Translations under genes and position numbers: made by a program | In this document: positions 15,800 through 23,716 of the stretch, piece by piece | Numbering within the stretch: the first letter of the stretch is position 1 | How the letters are laid out: every line of letters begins with the position of its first letter | The notes under the pieces: model-generated | Database searches by the model: none | Seen by the model: the letters and a program-made list of their open reading frames with translations, nothing else | What the model was told of the DNA's origin: nothing | Source of the DNA: Candidatus Heimdallarchaeota archaeon LC_3 | Lineage (GTDB): Archaea > Asgardarchaeota > Heimdallarchaeia > Hodarchaeales > LC-3 | NCBI GenBank assembly: GCA_001940645.1 | Contig: MDVS01000068.1 | Coordinates: 1 to 26,658, forward strand | Direction: 5' to 3' | DNA: 26,658 nt

Positions 15800-15869
15800 A
15801 TTAATCCAAACTTTAATTTTGGTACAAAATTGGGTAAAAAATGTAAGGAATTGAATATAGGTCCATATC

Positions 15870-17075
15870 ATGAGTCAATTTGATCTACAGGTGTCCGGAA
15901 ACATGTTGGAAAAAATGCAGAAGCAACAATACAGGTTTGTAGGGAACTATAATCATACTGCTGTCAAGACATGTGGATGGACCAAGAATATGATCCGAGG
16001 AGAAGGAGGCTGTTATAAACTCAAATTCTATGGTATTATGAGCCACCAATGCTTACAAATGACTCCATCGATCTCCTGTGCTAATCGTTGCAGTTTTTGT
16101 TGGCGGGATGACAAAGCAAAAGTGAGTAAAGATTGGGTTTGGGGTATTGATGATCCAATCCAATTAGTTGAGGAAGCCTGTCAAGCACATCATAAGTTAT
16201 TAAATGGATTTAAGGGAAATCCCAAGGCGAATAAAAGTGCTTATAAACAATCTAATGAAATAAAACATGTAGCACTAAGTTTAACAGGTGAACCAATAAC
16301 ATATCCTCGTCTAAATGAAATGGTGGATGAATATCATAAACAGGGGATATCAACTTTTTTGGTTACAAACGCTACTTATCCCGAACACATCAACAACCTT
16401 CACCCAGTTACCCAGCTGTATATAAGCCTTGATGCACCAAACAAAAAGCTACTGAAAGATATTGATAAACCAGTTTTTGAAGATTACTGGGAACGATTAT
16501 TTCAATCACTTGATTATATGGCACAAAAGAAATATCGAACAACAATTCGTCTTACTATGATAAAAGAATTGAATATGATTGAATCAGAAAATTATTCAAA
16601 ATTAATTCGGAAAGGAAACCCTGATTTTATTGAAATTAAAGCATATATGTGGATAGGAGCCTCACAAAAGCGATTAACTCGTGAGAACATGCCTTTACAT
16701 GAAGAAGTGGTTGAATTTTCAAAGGATTTAATTAAATTCTTACCAGAATACGAAATATGTTCTGAGCATATTCCCTCACGTGTTGTAATGCTAGCGAAGA
16801 AAGTATTTAAACAAAATAATATATGGCATACATGGATTGACTTTCCGAAATTTCTAGAATTATCTAATAAAGGATTAGAAATCGTTACAACCAATTTTCT
16901 CAAAAGAACACCAACAACGGGTTTAAGTGGTAAAGGAACATTAAATCATCGAAAAAAGAAAGATGAAGATGTTGTGTATATTGATCTAATTTCGGATGAG
17001 GTTAAAGTTGATGAATCCACACCAGAATTAGAATTTTATTTTAAACAGGAAGATCCTTCAGCTGATGGCTGTTAG
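15870..17075 (+). CDS. taw1: Taw1: tRNA 4-demethylwyosine synthase (radical SAM)
   Basis: Converts N1-methylguanosine-37 of tRNA-Phe to 4-demethylwyosine using pyruvate and SAM, in the archaeal and eukaryal wyosine pathway. Of 401 residues, the radical-SAM cluster is CANRCSFCW (Cys70, Cys74, Cys77). Cys35, Cys48 and Cys61 match the second iron-sulfur cluster specific to TYW1/Taw1. LTGEP (about 135-139), TNATYPE and LYISLDAP are typical of the family, and KAYMWIGASQKRL near 264-276 is a further Taw1 stretch. It lacks the flavodoxin domain of eukaryotic TYW1. An acidic tail of about 60 residues extends beyond the usual archaeal length. An alternative start is the ATG at codon 12. The EamA transporter follows by about 45 bp. 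Confidence 0.96.
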   Translation: MSQFDLQVSGNMLEKMQKQQYRFVGNYNHTAVKTCGWTKNMIRGEGGCYKLKFYGIMSHQCLQMTPSISCANRCSFCWRDDKAKVSKDWVWGIDDPIQLVEEACQAHHKLLNGFKGNPKANKSAYKQSNEIKHVALSLTGEPITYPRLNEMVDEYHKQGISTFLVTNATYPEHINNLHPVTQLYISLDAPNKKLLKDIDKPVFEDYWERLFQSLDYMAQKKYRTTIRLTMIKELNMIESENYSKLIRKGNPDFIEIKAYMWIGASQKRLTRENMPLHEEVVEFSKDLIKFLPEYEICSEHIPSRVVMLAKKVFKQNNIWHTWIDFPKFLELSNKGLEIVTTNFLKRTPTTGLSGKGTLNHRKKKDEDVVYIDLISDEVKVDESTPELEFYFKQEDPSADGC

Positions 17076-17120
17076 TTTTAATAATATAGCGTACTGAAAA
17101 TTTAAAATAACAATTTAGTG

Positions 17121-17969
17121 ATGATATTGGCTGATTCATTAGGATCAATATATGGTTTAGCTTCTGCTCTTTCATGGGGAGCTGGAGATTTTAGCGGTGG
17201 GGTTGCTACAAAAAAAACTAATGTTTATAGTGTTGTTATTGGTTCACAATTGATAGGTATTTTATTCCTAATAATATTGGCATTTATCTTCTTAGAACAA
17301 ATACCTCTGCCAACTGATATTATTTGGGGAATGATTGCAGGTTTGATTGGAGCTTTTGGTCTTGTTGTTTTGTATCAAGGTTTATCCATAGGAAAAATGA
17401 CTGTCGTAGCTCCTACATCTGCTATTTTTGCTGTTATTATTCCTTTAATTGCTAGTTCTATTAATGAGGGAATACCGAATAATTTCCAAATTTTAGGTTT
17501 TGTGGTTGCAATTTTATCTGTGTGGTTGGTTACTCAAACTAGCCAGGATGTTATTGCAAATCAATCTGGATTTAAGTATGGGGTACTAGCAGGATTAGGT
17601 TTTGGTCTTTTTTTTATAACCATTAACCAAGTTCAAAAGGGTTTTGTCTTCTGGCCTTTAGTTGCTGCAAGATTTGCATCAATTTTCATTTTATTTGTAA
17701 TTTCTTTAGTTATGAGAAAGATTCAAGTTCCAAAATCGAATCAGCTACCTATAATTATTTCTGCTGGTATATTTGATGTCGGAGGTAATGCTTTTTTTGT
17801 ACTTGCAGCGCATTCGGGACGATTAGATATTGCCTCTGTCCTTTCATCTTTTTATCCTGCTGTTACTGTTATCTTAGCCCTGATTATAATGAAAGAAAAG
17901 CTCTCACGGCTTCAAATATTTGGTATTCTTTTCGTAATTATAGCTATCCTTCTTATTACAGCTGGTTAA
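17121..17969 (+). CDS. EamA/DMT-family membrane transporter
   Basis: About 282 residues with ten predicted membrane helices in two repeats, the drug/metabolite transporter architecture. The first repeat starts GLASALSWGAGDFSGG and contains VLYQGLSIGKMTVVAPTSAI. The second starts YGVLAGLGFGLFF and ends with FYPAVTVILALIIMKEKLS followed by a last hydrophobic helix, both typical of EamA repeats. The substrate (amino acids, nucleotides and sugars are all known in the family) cannot be predicted. The start is the ATG at 17121; a GTG directly in front is possible. Confidence 0.92.
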   Translation: MILADSLGSIYGLASALSWGAGDFSGGVATKKTNVYSVVIGSQLIGILFLIILAFIFLEQIPLPTDIIWGMIAGLIGAFGLVVLYQGLSIGKMTVVAPTSAIFAVIIPLIASSINEGIPNNFQILGFVVAILSVWLVTQTSQDVIANQSGFKYGVLAGLGFGLFFITINQVQKGFVFWPLVAARFASIFILFVISLVMRKIQVPKSNQLPIIISAGIFDVGGNAFFVLAAHSGRLDIASVLSSFYPAVTVILALIIMKEKLSRLQIFGILFVIIAILLITAG

Positions 17970-18044
17970 GATAAATTTAACAGTAAATATAATCAATTGA
18001 AGTTTAAATTCCTAAGCTGCTCTTTTCTATAGAATCGATTTCAA

Positions 18045-18058
18045 TTTTTTCTTTTTTT
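18045..18058 (+). terminator. T-rich terminator candidate after the transporter
   Basis: T6-C-T7 lies about 75 bp after the transporter stop and just before the phased repeat array of the next gene. Confidence 0.35.
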
Positions 18059-18085
18059 ATATTTTAATAGAATTTACTCTAAATT

Positions 18086-18137
18086 TACATTTATGAATAC
18101 ATTTATATACATCTTTATACATAAATATACATGAATA
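18086..18137 (+). promoter_or_regulatory. Helically phased TACAT direct-repeat array
   Basis: TACAT occurs at 18086, 18098, 18108, 18118 and 18128: spacings 12, 10, 10, 10. The last four units fit TACATNNNTA. The array ends 28 bp before the start of the winged-helix gene and contains TTTATATA, a likely TATA box. One helical turn per repeat means bound proteins would line up on one DNA face, which suits cooperative repression or DNA wrapping. The adjacent regulator is the natural candidate binder. Confidence 0.65.
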
Positions 18138-18165
18138 ATTGAATCTTTAAAATGGGGTCTAAAAA

Positions 18166-18405
18166 ATGATGGAAACAAAACAAGAAACAATTCTTGACTT
18201 ACAACTAGCAACACTCGCGCCATGTGCTCAACAAGTATATCTAATATTAAAAGAAGGAACACACAAACCTGCTGATTTGGAAAAACGAATGAAATATTCT
18301 TCAAGATCAATTAGAACTGCATTGAAAACACTACACAAAATTCAACTGATAGAAAAAATTTGTGACTTTGATGATCTTAGAACATATTATTACAAAACAA
18401 AATAA
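18166..18405 (+). CDS. Small winged-helix transcriptional regulator
   Basis: 79 residues that are almost wholly one winged helix-turn-helix domain. CAQQVYLILKEGTHKPADLEKRM forms helices 1-2, YSSRSIRTALKTLHKIQLI the recognition helix and following helix, and EKICDFDDLRTYYYK the wing. It is like MarR/TrmB-type archaeal regulators without an effector domain. Two ATGs are adjacent (18166 and 18169), so the protein may be one residue shorter. It is single in its direction. The phased array ahead of it suggests autoregulation (inference). Confidence 0.8.
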   Translation: MMETKQETILDLQLATLAPCAQQVYLILKEGTHKPADLEKRMKYSSRSIRTALKTLHKIQLIEKICDFDDLRTYYYKTK

Positions 18406-18449
18406 AAATTTTCTAAAAGAAATCTCTCAAGTTTTGAAATAGTAATGAA

Positions 18450-18980
18450 TTAAGCCAATAAGGAGGGAATCATAGCTAATTGACTAATTCTTTCAAACAT
18501 CTCTTCAATATTTTTCCCAGTTACTGAACTTGTGGTAAAATATTTTGAGACATTATAATCTGATATAAATATTCTAATAGTATTATCATCAAGAGTTGGA
18601 TTTAAATCATCTTTAGTAGAAATTAAGATCTTCGGAATTTCTTTTATTGGAATATGCGAGTCAAGAACTTCAAGCCATTCTTGTAATGACTCTAAAGAAT
18701 TCATATTATCAAAAACAAGTAATAATCCTTTTGTACCAGAAATAAAAATTGCCATTAAATCGCGATATCTGTGCTCTCCAGCAATATCCCATATTTGTAA
18801 GGTCGTTTTATAATCTGTTTCATCTAATTTAATAGAAACATGTTTTAATGAGAAATCAACACCGAGAGTTGATTTTGTATCAGAATTAAATCTTCCATTT
18901 ACGAATCTGGCAATTGCAGTGGTCTTTCCAACTCCAGGTTCTCCTACCATAGCGATTTTAAATAGGTGTTCTTCCATCAT
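18450..18980 (-). CDS. Ras/Rab-like small GTPase, paralogue of the one at 4774
   Basis: 176 residues. G1 is GEPGVGKTT at 13-21, switch-I Thr38 (STLGVDFS), G3 DIAGE at 65-69, G4 TKDD at 122-125, and G5 SSVTGK at 151-156. Like its paralogue it has Glu (69) in place of the catalytic Gln, TKxD rather than NKxD, and no C-terminal cysteine; it ends IPSLLA without the basic tail of the other. The close match through both switch regions implies duplication and perhaps shared partners. Regulators and effectors are unknown. It converges on the winged-helix gene. Confidence 0.93.
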   Translation of the reverse strand: MMEEHLFKIAMVGEPGVGKTTAIARFVNGRFNSDTKSTLGVDFSLKHVSIKLDETDYKTTLQIWDIAGEHRYRDLMAIFISGTKGLLLVFDNMNSLESLQEWLEVLDSHIPIKEIPKILISTKDDLNPTLDDNTIRIFISDYNVSKYFTTSSVTGKNIEEMFERISQLAMIPSLLA

Positions 18981-19468
18981 GAATATATTATATATCTAAT
19001 GAAATAAAATCTTTTAGATCAAACTTTTTTACGTAATTATACAAAAAAAAATTGAACAAACTAATTTCGAAAATTATTCTGGAATAAGTATTAATATGAA
19101 TGTCTATTTGACCATAAATCATTACTAAGATAGGATTTTAGATCTTATTCATCAAGAATAGCATTCGCACAAGTGAGATACTTAATATGAAACGTATTGG
19201 GTCTAGAGAATCAAATATAGCTACATTTCGACCTTTTGAAAAAAGATTAAGTTATTCTGAAGTTTGATACATCAATCATACACCAAAATCAAGATCAACT
19301 GCTAGTTCTGATCTGTTCAAATTAATTTATGAACTAATATGTTTCGAAATTTGCTATTTACAATCTGGGGTAGGTACAATAAGTAATTTAACATCAGTAT
19401 CTTCAGAAAACTGTCCAAAATTTAGATTTAAAGATTGAGATCTCTAAGAATGAGCGTTGAAATTTTTT
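18981..19468. other. Gap with an interrupted reading frame
   Basis: Besides the relict at 19187-19438 there is no coding signal. The first part, with ATATATAATATATT directly before the GTPase start, is likely its promoter or a very short leader. Confidence 0.45.
19187..19438 (+). pseudogene. Relict 83-codon frame with a single TGA
   Basis: An ATG at 19187 opens MKRIGSRESNIATFRPFEKR and continues through SYSEV to a TGA at 19265-19267 (codon 27). The same frame then runs 56 more codons (SSDLFKLIYELICFEICYLQ, SGVGTISNLTSVSSE) to another TGA. One stop in a frame of 84 codons in AT-rich DNA suggests a recently broken gene. No family is recognised. No selenocysteine element is seen. Confidence 0.3.
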
Positions 19469-20269
19469 TTAAAAAAATCTTGATGAATAATAAGAAATTA
19501 TAACACCTTTATTCCTTAATTTATTTAATTCCCTTTCGTATTCGTTTTCCAGATAACTTTGTGATATATCAAGTTGTTTTAAATTCTTGACAGCCATTAA
19601 TTTTCGATATTCTTCTACACCTAAGTTGTTTCCCGCAATATTTAATTCTTCCAGTCTTTTCATTCTAAAAATCCATATGGGTAACTCATATAGGTTATTG
19701 TATGAAATATTTACCTTGCTTACTGTAGTGAAATACTTTAATATTTCTTCTGAGATATGTAAAGGATTGTCTAGCATAAAAGATCCAATATAAGCCAAGT
19801 TAATTGCTCTTAAGATGTTATTATCAAATTTTAAACCTGTAGATATCACATTAACCCCTTTATCATTAAGTTTAAGCATATCTAACAGTAGAGTTTGAGA
19901 GAAACCATTTCCGGGAAAGAATATTTTTTTCAAATGACCTAAATCAAAAATCCATTTAGGGATTCGATCTAATGCATTTCCTGATAAATCCAACACTTCA
20001 ATATCTTTGAACGGTAATTCAGGTAAATCTGCTAATCCGTTTCCTGCAAGATCTAAATGAATAATTCTTCCTTTAGAATCTGTATAACAATCAGTAATAT
20101 CAGCCCCTACCATTTGTAGATAATACCAAAAACCTTTGTCTTCTTTATATTGACTTATTTCATATTTACATGTATTGTGATGACCCTGACCTTTTTCTTC
20201 TACATTTCTTAATGTACTTCGACAATATGAACAATAACTTTGAAATTCCTTTATTCCTAAATCTGCCAT
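19469..20269 (-). CDS. Zinc-binding N-terminus plus leucine-rich repeats
   Basis: 266 residues from the ATG at 20269; a GTG three codons earlier is the alternative. Cys13, Cys16, a His at 30 or 31, and Cys34 (CSYC ... HHNTC) form a probable small zinc site. Leucine-rich repeats follow: IIHLDLAGNGLADLPELP and IEVLDLSGNALDRIP at about 69-104, then VSKVNISYNNLYELP and LEELNIAGNNL at about 183-216, with a degenerate stretch between. It has no membrane segment or signal, so it is a cytoplasmic protein-protein interaction module. Ligand and pathway are unknown. LRR proteins are frequent in Asgard genomes. Confidence 0.85.
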   Translation of the reverse strand: MADLGIKEFQSYCSYCRSTLRNVEEKGQGHHNTCKYEISQYKEDKGFWYYLQMVGADITDCYTDSKGRIIHLDLAGNGLADLPELPFKDIEVLDLSGNALDRIPKWIFDLGHLKKIFFPGNGFSQTLLLDMLKLNDKGVNVISTGLKFDNNILRAINLAYIGSFMLDNPLHISEEILKYFTTVSKVNISYNNLYELPIWIFRMKRLEELNIAGNNLGVEEYRKLMAVKNLKQLDISQSYLENEYERELNKLRNKGVIISYYSSRFF

Positions 20270-20498
20270 CGAAAACACAAAGATAATTTTAATTGGTCTA
20301 TTTTATAGAGATAATCAATCTAGGTATTTAATAATTCTCAAAGCAATAAAATATGTTACAAATTTTTTCATTACAAGAAATAACAAAATTTTAATGAGAT
20401 AGCTTAATTTTTAAATATAAGAAAACATATTTAACACTTTCACACATAATTTTCACTTCAATTCAAAAATAAATGAGAAAACTGAATATTTTAACATG

Positions 20499-21044
20499 TT
20501 ATAAAATAATTTTAGACATTTCTAGTCTTATTTCATGATTAGGAACATCATTGTTACTATATGCTGTCAAGTCGAATCCTGTTAGAGAATAACCATTTTT
20601 AACATAAAAATTAATAGCCTGAACATTACTACTTTGACATTCTAGAACCATTGCTCTACACTTCCATTCTCTAGCAATATTTTCCGCAAATTCTATAAGA
20701 TTTTTACCTAAACCTTGTCTTTGGAAAACTTCTTCAATGTATATGTCCCATATTCTAGCTCTGTTATTGAATTTTTGATGACCTACAGCTAATTGAGCTA
20801 TTTCTTCTTCCTGTTCATTTAACATAATAAAATATTTTGTATTCTCTTTGTAGTCTTGAAAAAATTCTTTCTTCAAATTTTTAATAAATTCTTTTTCAAA
20901 AGGTTTCAATATCCATTCGAATGACCAACCTAATCCATTCTCTTTAGTAGTAATCTTAACATCATAATAAAAGTTTGATTTGTAATGAAATAACAAAAAT
21001 TTATTATCTGGAAAATCTTTAGGATATATTTCTTGTATTCTCAA
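20499..21044 (-). CDS. GNAT-family N-acetyltransferase
   Basis: 181 residues. The acetyl-CoA binding motif A is RQGLGKNLIEFA at 109-120. It is followed by the strand MVLECQSSNVQAINFYVKNGY at 132-152 and a C-terminal GFDLTAYSNNDVPNHEIRLEM. The last two stretches resemble the branch that includes streptothricin acetyltransferases (LETQxxNVxAxxFY, GGFD ... NEI). A resemblance to that branch does not show the substrate; a metabolite or a protein amine is equally possible. It is monocistronic, with no clear ribosome-binding site. Confidence 0.88.
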   Translation of the reverse strand: MRIQEIYPKDFPDNKFLLFHYKSNFYYDVKITTKENGLGWSFEWILKPFEKEFIKNLKKEFFQDYKENTKYFIMLNEQEEEIAQLAVGHQKFNNRARIWDIYIEEVFQRQGLGKNLIEFAENIAREWKCRAMVLECQSSNVQAINFYVKNGYSLTGFDLTAYSNNDVPNHEIRLEMSKIIL

Positions 21045-21124
21045 TGTAAAATAATCTCTTTAATAGCTTTTAAGGATTGAAGAAGTTCTCTAATTTCATA
21101 GTTCAGTTGAAAAATGGAAAAAAA

Positions 21125-21418
21125 TTATTTTTCTTTTAAACTTGAATTATTTTCTTCTAAGATAATCTTTTCTTTTTGGTTTTTTTTCTGTTTTAACTTC
21201 CTTATTCTCTTCCTAAGAAAAGGTCTTACCACTCCATGTTTAGCTTTTTTATGTTGTTTAACACCTCTTTCGTCAAAATATAATATCCCACAAACAGGAC
21301 AAACTGGGGTTTGATGCTTATCACGAATATGTTGAATAAAGAACTCTAGTTCAACAAATTCTTTTCCACATTCTTTGCATCTATGATCTGTCAAAATAAT
21401 CAACTGATAATGTTTCAA
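21125..21418 (-). CDS. Tandem C2H2 zinc-finger protein
   Basis: 97 residues with two C2H2 fingers: Cys14, Cys17, His30, His35 and Cys40, Cys43, His56, His61. Each is C-x2-C-x12-H-x4-H, joined by a short QTPV linker, followed by a strongly basic helix (RPFLRKRIRKLKQKKNQKEK) and an acidic end. Tandem C2H2 fingers with a basic tail suggest nucleic-acid binding; they are rare in bacteria and known in archaea and eukaryotes. It is divergent from the CHAT operon, sharing a 196-bp upstream region, so it could regulate it (inference). Confidence 0.82.
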   Translation of the reverse strand: MKHYQLIILTDHRCKECGKEFVELEFFIQHIRDKHQTPVCPVCGILYFDERGVKQHKKAKHGVVRPFLRKRIRKLKQKKNQKEKIILEENNSSLKEK

Positions 21419-21614
21419 ATGAATCAGAAAGTAAATATCCTTTGAGAAACAAACTTTCTTATTGAATATTTCTGATTTTTGTTTTCTAAAAAGTTAGAAA
21501 AGAATTTGATCATCCATATTTGATGCTAAATTAAATACCCAAATAATATTCTCTATGTAAACGTACTCTTGAAATAATTTATTTATTTCAGATATATCAA
21601 TAATTTAGGAAGAG

Positions 21615-22400
21615 ATGGGTATTTTGAAATCATTTTCCATTAATTGTAACTGTACTTCTGAGAAATCGATATTTTTAGATGATGAAATACTCGATTCTAT
21701 CTCTGATTACTATGATGAAATGGAAGATTATTTATACAGGAATAAATTACCTGAAAAAGCCCTTTTTAATTATTTCAAAGAATATCCCTTACCTTCCCTG
21801 CCAATTGATCCATTTTCATTAAATTATTTAATTTTTGGAATTGATCCTCAAAATTATTACTCACCATTTTTGTTATCGAAATTGTGTGAGGTTTTTGATG
21901 TAAATATTGATTCTGAAGAGTTTTTTGGTAAAGAATTTGTAAATAAACTTCAAAATAATAACTTAGATTTAGTTAAACGTCAAAATAATTATCTATTAAG
22001 TAGTGATCAAGCTGAAATTGATTTTGTTTTTTACGAAAATAAATTAAAGAATTATTACAATGTGAATGAAAAAAATTTTGGAGAACGAAATGATATTGTT
22101 TCAATTCATAAAATAACAACTTGGAGTGATTCAAAAGCATTAATTATCAATAACGGACCAGAATATTTATCTCATGAGACAGCTCAACTTTTACATGAAT
22201 TAAATGTAATTTTTTTTAGTTACGAACTAGAACTAATTCAGCAATTACGGGGAAAGGAAAAAAGTAGAACAGAATTAGAAAAATTACAAAAAAAATATAT
22301 TTTTACAGATTGGGGAACAATTTATCCATATGTATTTCCACAGAGCAATTTTTCGATACTTGAAGATCAAAAAACCCTTAGAAGAAAAAAGTTTGGATGA
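21615..22400 (+). CDS. Unknown protein, first gene of the CHAT operon
   Basis: 261 residues that I cannot assign. It is acidic and rich in aromatic and Asn residues, without membrane spans or a signal peptide. It has CNC near the N-terminus, an acidic DDEILDSISDYYDEMEDYLY helix at 22-41, and the proline-rich YPLPSLPIDPF. A C-terminal helical, charged part (about 200-235) follows a beta segment, SKALIINNGPEYLSHETAQLL. AGGAAG lies just before the ATG. The stop is eight bases before the thioredoxin gene, which overlaps the CHAT gene, so the three are one transcript. It may be the sensor, substrate or adaptor of the CHAT protease (inference from position). Confidence 0.75.
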   Translation: MGILKSFSINCNCTSEKSIFLDDEILDSISDYYDEMEDYLYRNKLPEKALFNYFKEYPLPSLPIDPFSLNYLIFGIDPQNYYSPFLLSKLCEVFDVNIDSEEFFGKEFVNKLQNNNLDLVKRQNNYLLSSDQAEIDFVFYENKLKNYYNVNEKNFGERNDIVSIHKITTWSDSKALIINNGPEYLSHETAQLLHELNVIFFSYELELIQQLRGKEKSRTELEKLQKKYIFTDWGTIYPYVFPQSNFSILEDQKTLRRKKFG

Positions 22401-22408
22401 AATAAGCT

Positions 22409-22810
22409 ATGACGAAAGAACAAACGAATGTTTTAATAGACTATATACTTAATGAGCCCAATCTTAAGGAAAAATACGAAGAGGTTACTATTTCAAGTGA
22501 ATTAGTCCAATCGTTTAGAAAAAAATTCGTTGATGGTGGAGAAATCATAGTTATTACTGCTTCTTGGTGTGCTGATTGTACTGAATTGGTTCCTAAATTT
22601 GGAAAAATTTTAGTTTACTTACCAGAATGGAATATAACATTATTAAATCGTGATACACTTTCATACGAGGATCGAATAAAATATAATGTTCAGCGTATCC
22701 CTACTTTCATATTTTTTAATCATAACAAGCGAGAAATAGGTAGAATTGTCGAACAACCAAAGTTTGGATCACTAGAAGAAGATATGCTAGTTTTTAATGA
22801 TAAAGAATAA
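22409..22810 (+). CDS. Thioredoxin-like protein
   Basis: 133 residues with the thioredoxin fold: strand EIIVITASWCADC, redox pair Cys54 and Cys57 (WCADC), and cis-proline Pro98 in RIPTF, then strand IFFNHNKREIGRIV. A helical extension of about 40 residues precedes the fold. The ITASWCxDC form resembles a branch of stand-alone thioredoxin-like proteins of unknown substrate. It is the middle gene of the operon; its last 14 bases overlap the CHAT gene, so the two are probably translationally coupled. A redox control of the CHAT cysteine protease is an attractive inference. Confidence 0.88.
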   Translation: MTKEQTNVLIDYILNEPNLKEKYEEVTISSELVQSFRKKFVDGGEIIVITASWCADCTELVPKFGKILVYLPEWNITLLNRDTLSYEDRIKYNVQRIPTFIFFNHNKREIGRIVEQPKFGSLEEDMLVFNDKE

Positions 22811-23693
22811 TTATTTCGTTGTTAATTTTTCATTTTTATTAGACCACTTTCATGTGGAATTGGTACCAGTCTCCAAAGAATCATTGTATAAATATGCTGA
22901 ACTCTATTGGCGAGAAATAGTAGAATTTCGTGGAGAAATTGGTCATACTTGGCAGGATTTGAGTCAATTTCTCATAGAACCTATTTCTGGTCACTTATCA
23001 GAGAACGAATTAATAATCTTTGTCCCTTATAGTTTTTTACATGTAATCCCAATTCACGCTTTAATAATAAAAGAAGAACCGTTAATAAAAAATCATTCTA
23101 TTTCATACATTCCAAGCTCTTCGTTATTAGGGTTTTCAAGATCTAGAGATACTAAAAAGAAATCAAATCTTTTATCATTTGGTGCAGATTTTAACGATGA
23201 AGCACAAATGATTGCTGAGCTTTTCAAGACAGAAGCACATCTTGATGTCAGTAAACAGACTTTTTTTGATAATATCGGAAATGCGTCTGAGATTGTTCAT
23301 TTTTCATGTCATGGACAATTTAACTCTTTAGATCCACTTTCCTCCGGAATAGTTCTTTATGATGGAGTTCTAACAGCTAGAGAGATTTTCAACTTGAAAA
23401 TAAATGTGGATTTAGTAACTCTAAGTGCTTGCCAGACAGGCCTCAGTGAAAGAACTACTGGAGATGAATTAATTGGGCTAACTAGATCATTTTTTTATGC
23501 TGGTGCTTCTTCTATTGTAGTAAGCCTTTGGTCTATTGATGCAATCTCTACACAGAGGATGATGCTTGAATTTTACTCACTTTTAAAGGAGGGAAAAGAT
23601 AACGCAATTGCATTAAAACAAGCACAAATTAAAATAAGAGAAAAATACCCAAATCCTTATTATTGGGCACCATTTATCCTAATTGGAAACTAA
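22797..23693 (+). CDS. CHAT-domain caspase-like cysteine protease
   Basis: 298 residues. The CHAT domain runs from about 60 to the end: IIFVPYSFLHVIPIHAL at 73-89, HFSCHGQF with catalytic His172, LVTLSACQTG with catalytic Cys212, RTTGDELIGLTRSFFYAG at 219-236, and the typical end YYWAPFILIGN. Both catalytic residues are intact. Most CHAT proteins carry long TPR arrays before the domain; here there are only about 60 residues, so substrate recognition may be provided in trans by its operon partners. CHAT is related to caspases and separases and is often found in prokaryotic immune or cell-death systems. An internal GTG start (about codon 20) is possible. Confidence 0.92.
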   Translation: MIKNNYFVVNFSFLLDHFHVELVPVSKESLYKYAELYWREIVEFRGEIGHTWQDLSQFLIEPISGHLSENELIIFVPYSFLHVIPIHALIIKEEPLIKNHSISYIPSSSLLGFSRSRDTKKKSNLLSFGADFNDEAQMIAELFKTEAHLDVSKQTFFDNIGNASEIVHFSCHGQFNSLDPLSSGIVLYDGVLTAREIFNLKINVDLVTLSACQTGLSERTTGDELIGLTRSFFYAGASSIVVSLWSIDAISTQRMMLEFYSLLKEGKDNAIALKQAQIKIREKYPNPYYWAPFILIGN

Positions 23694-23716
23694 TTAGAAC
23701 ATAAAATATTAGTTGA

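Noticed and set aside
16592..16903. 103-codon minus-strand frame inside taw1
   Set aside because: Shadow of a conserved radical-SAM gene.
18086..18137. CRISPR-like array from the TACAT repeats
   Set aside because: Units are ten bases with no unique spacers; they are operator-type repeats.
18074..18310. Minus-strand frame across the TACAT array and winged-helix gene
   Set aside because: The plus strand gives a clean winged helix; the minus frame is shadow plus repeat sequence.
19265..19267. Selenocysteine at the in-frame TGA
   Set aside because: No selenoprotein family match and no SECIS-like hairpin seen; gene decay or sequencing error is simpler.
20499..21044. Streptothricin resistance gene
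   Set aside because: Only branch-level resemblance; the substrate of GNAT enzymes cannot be read from these motifs.
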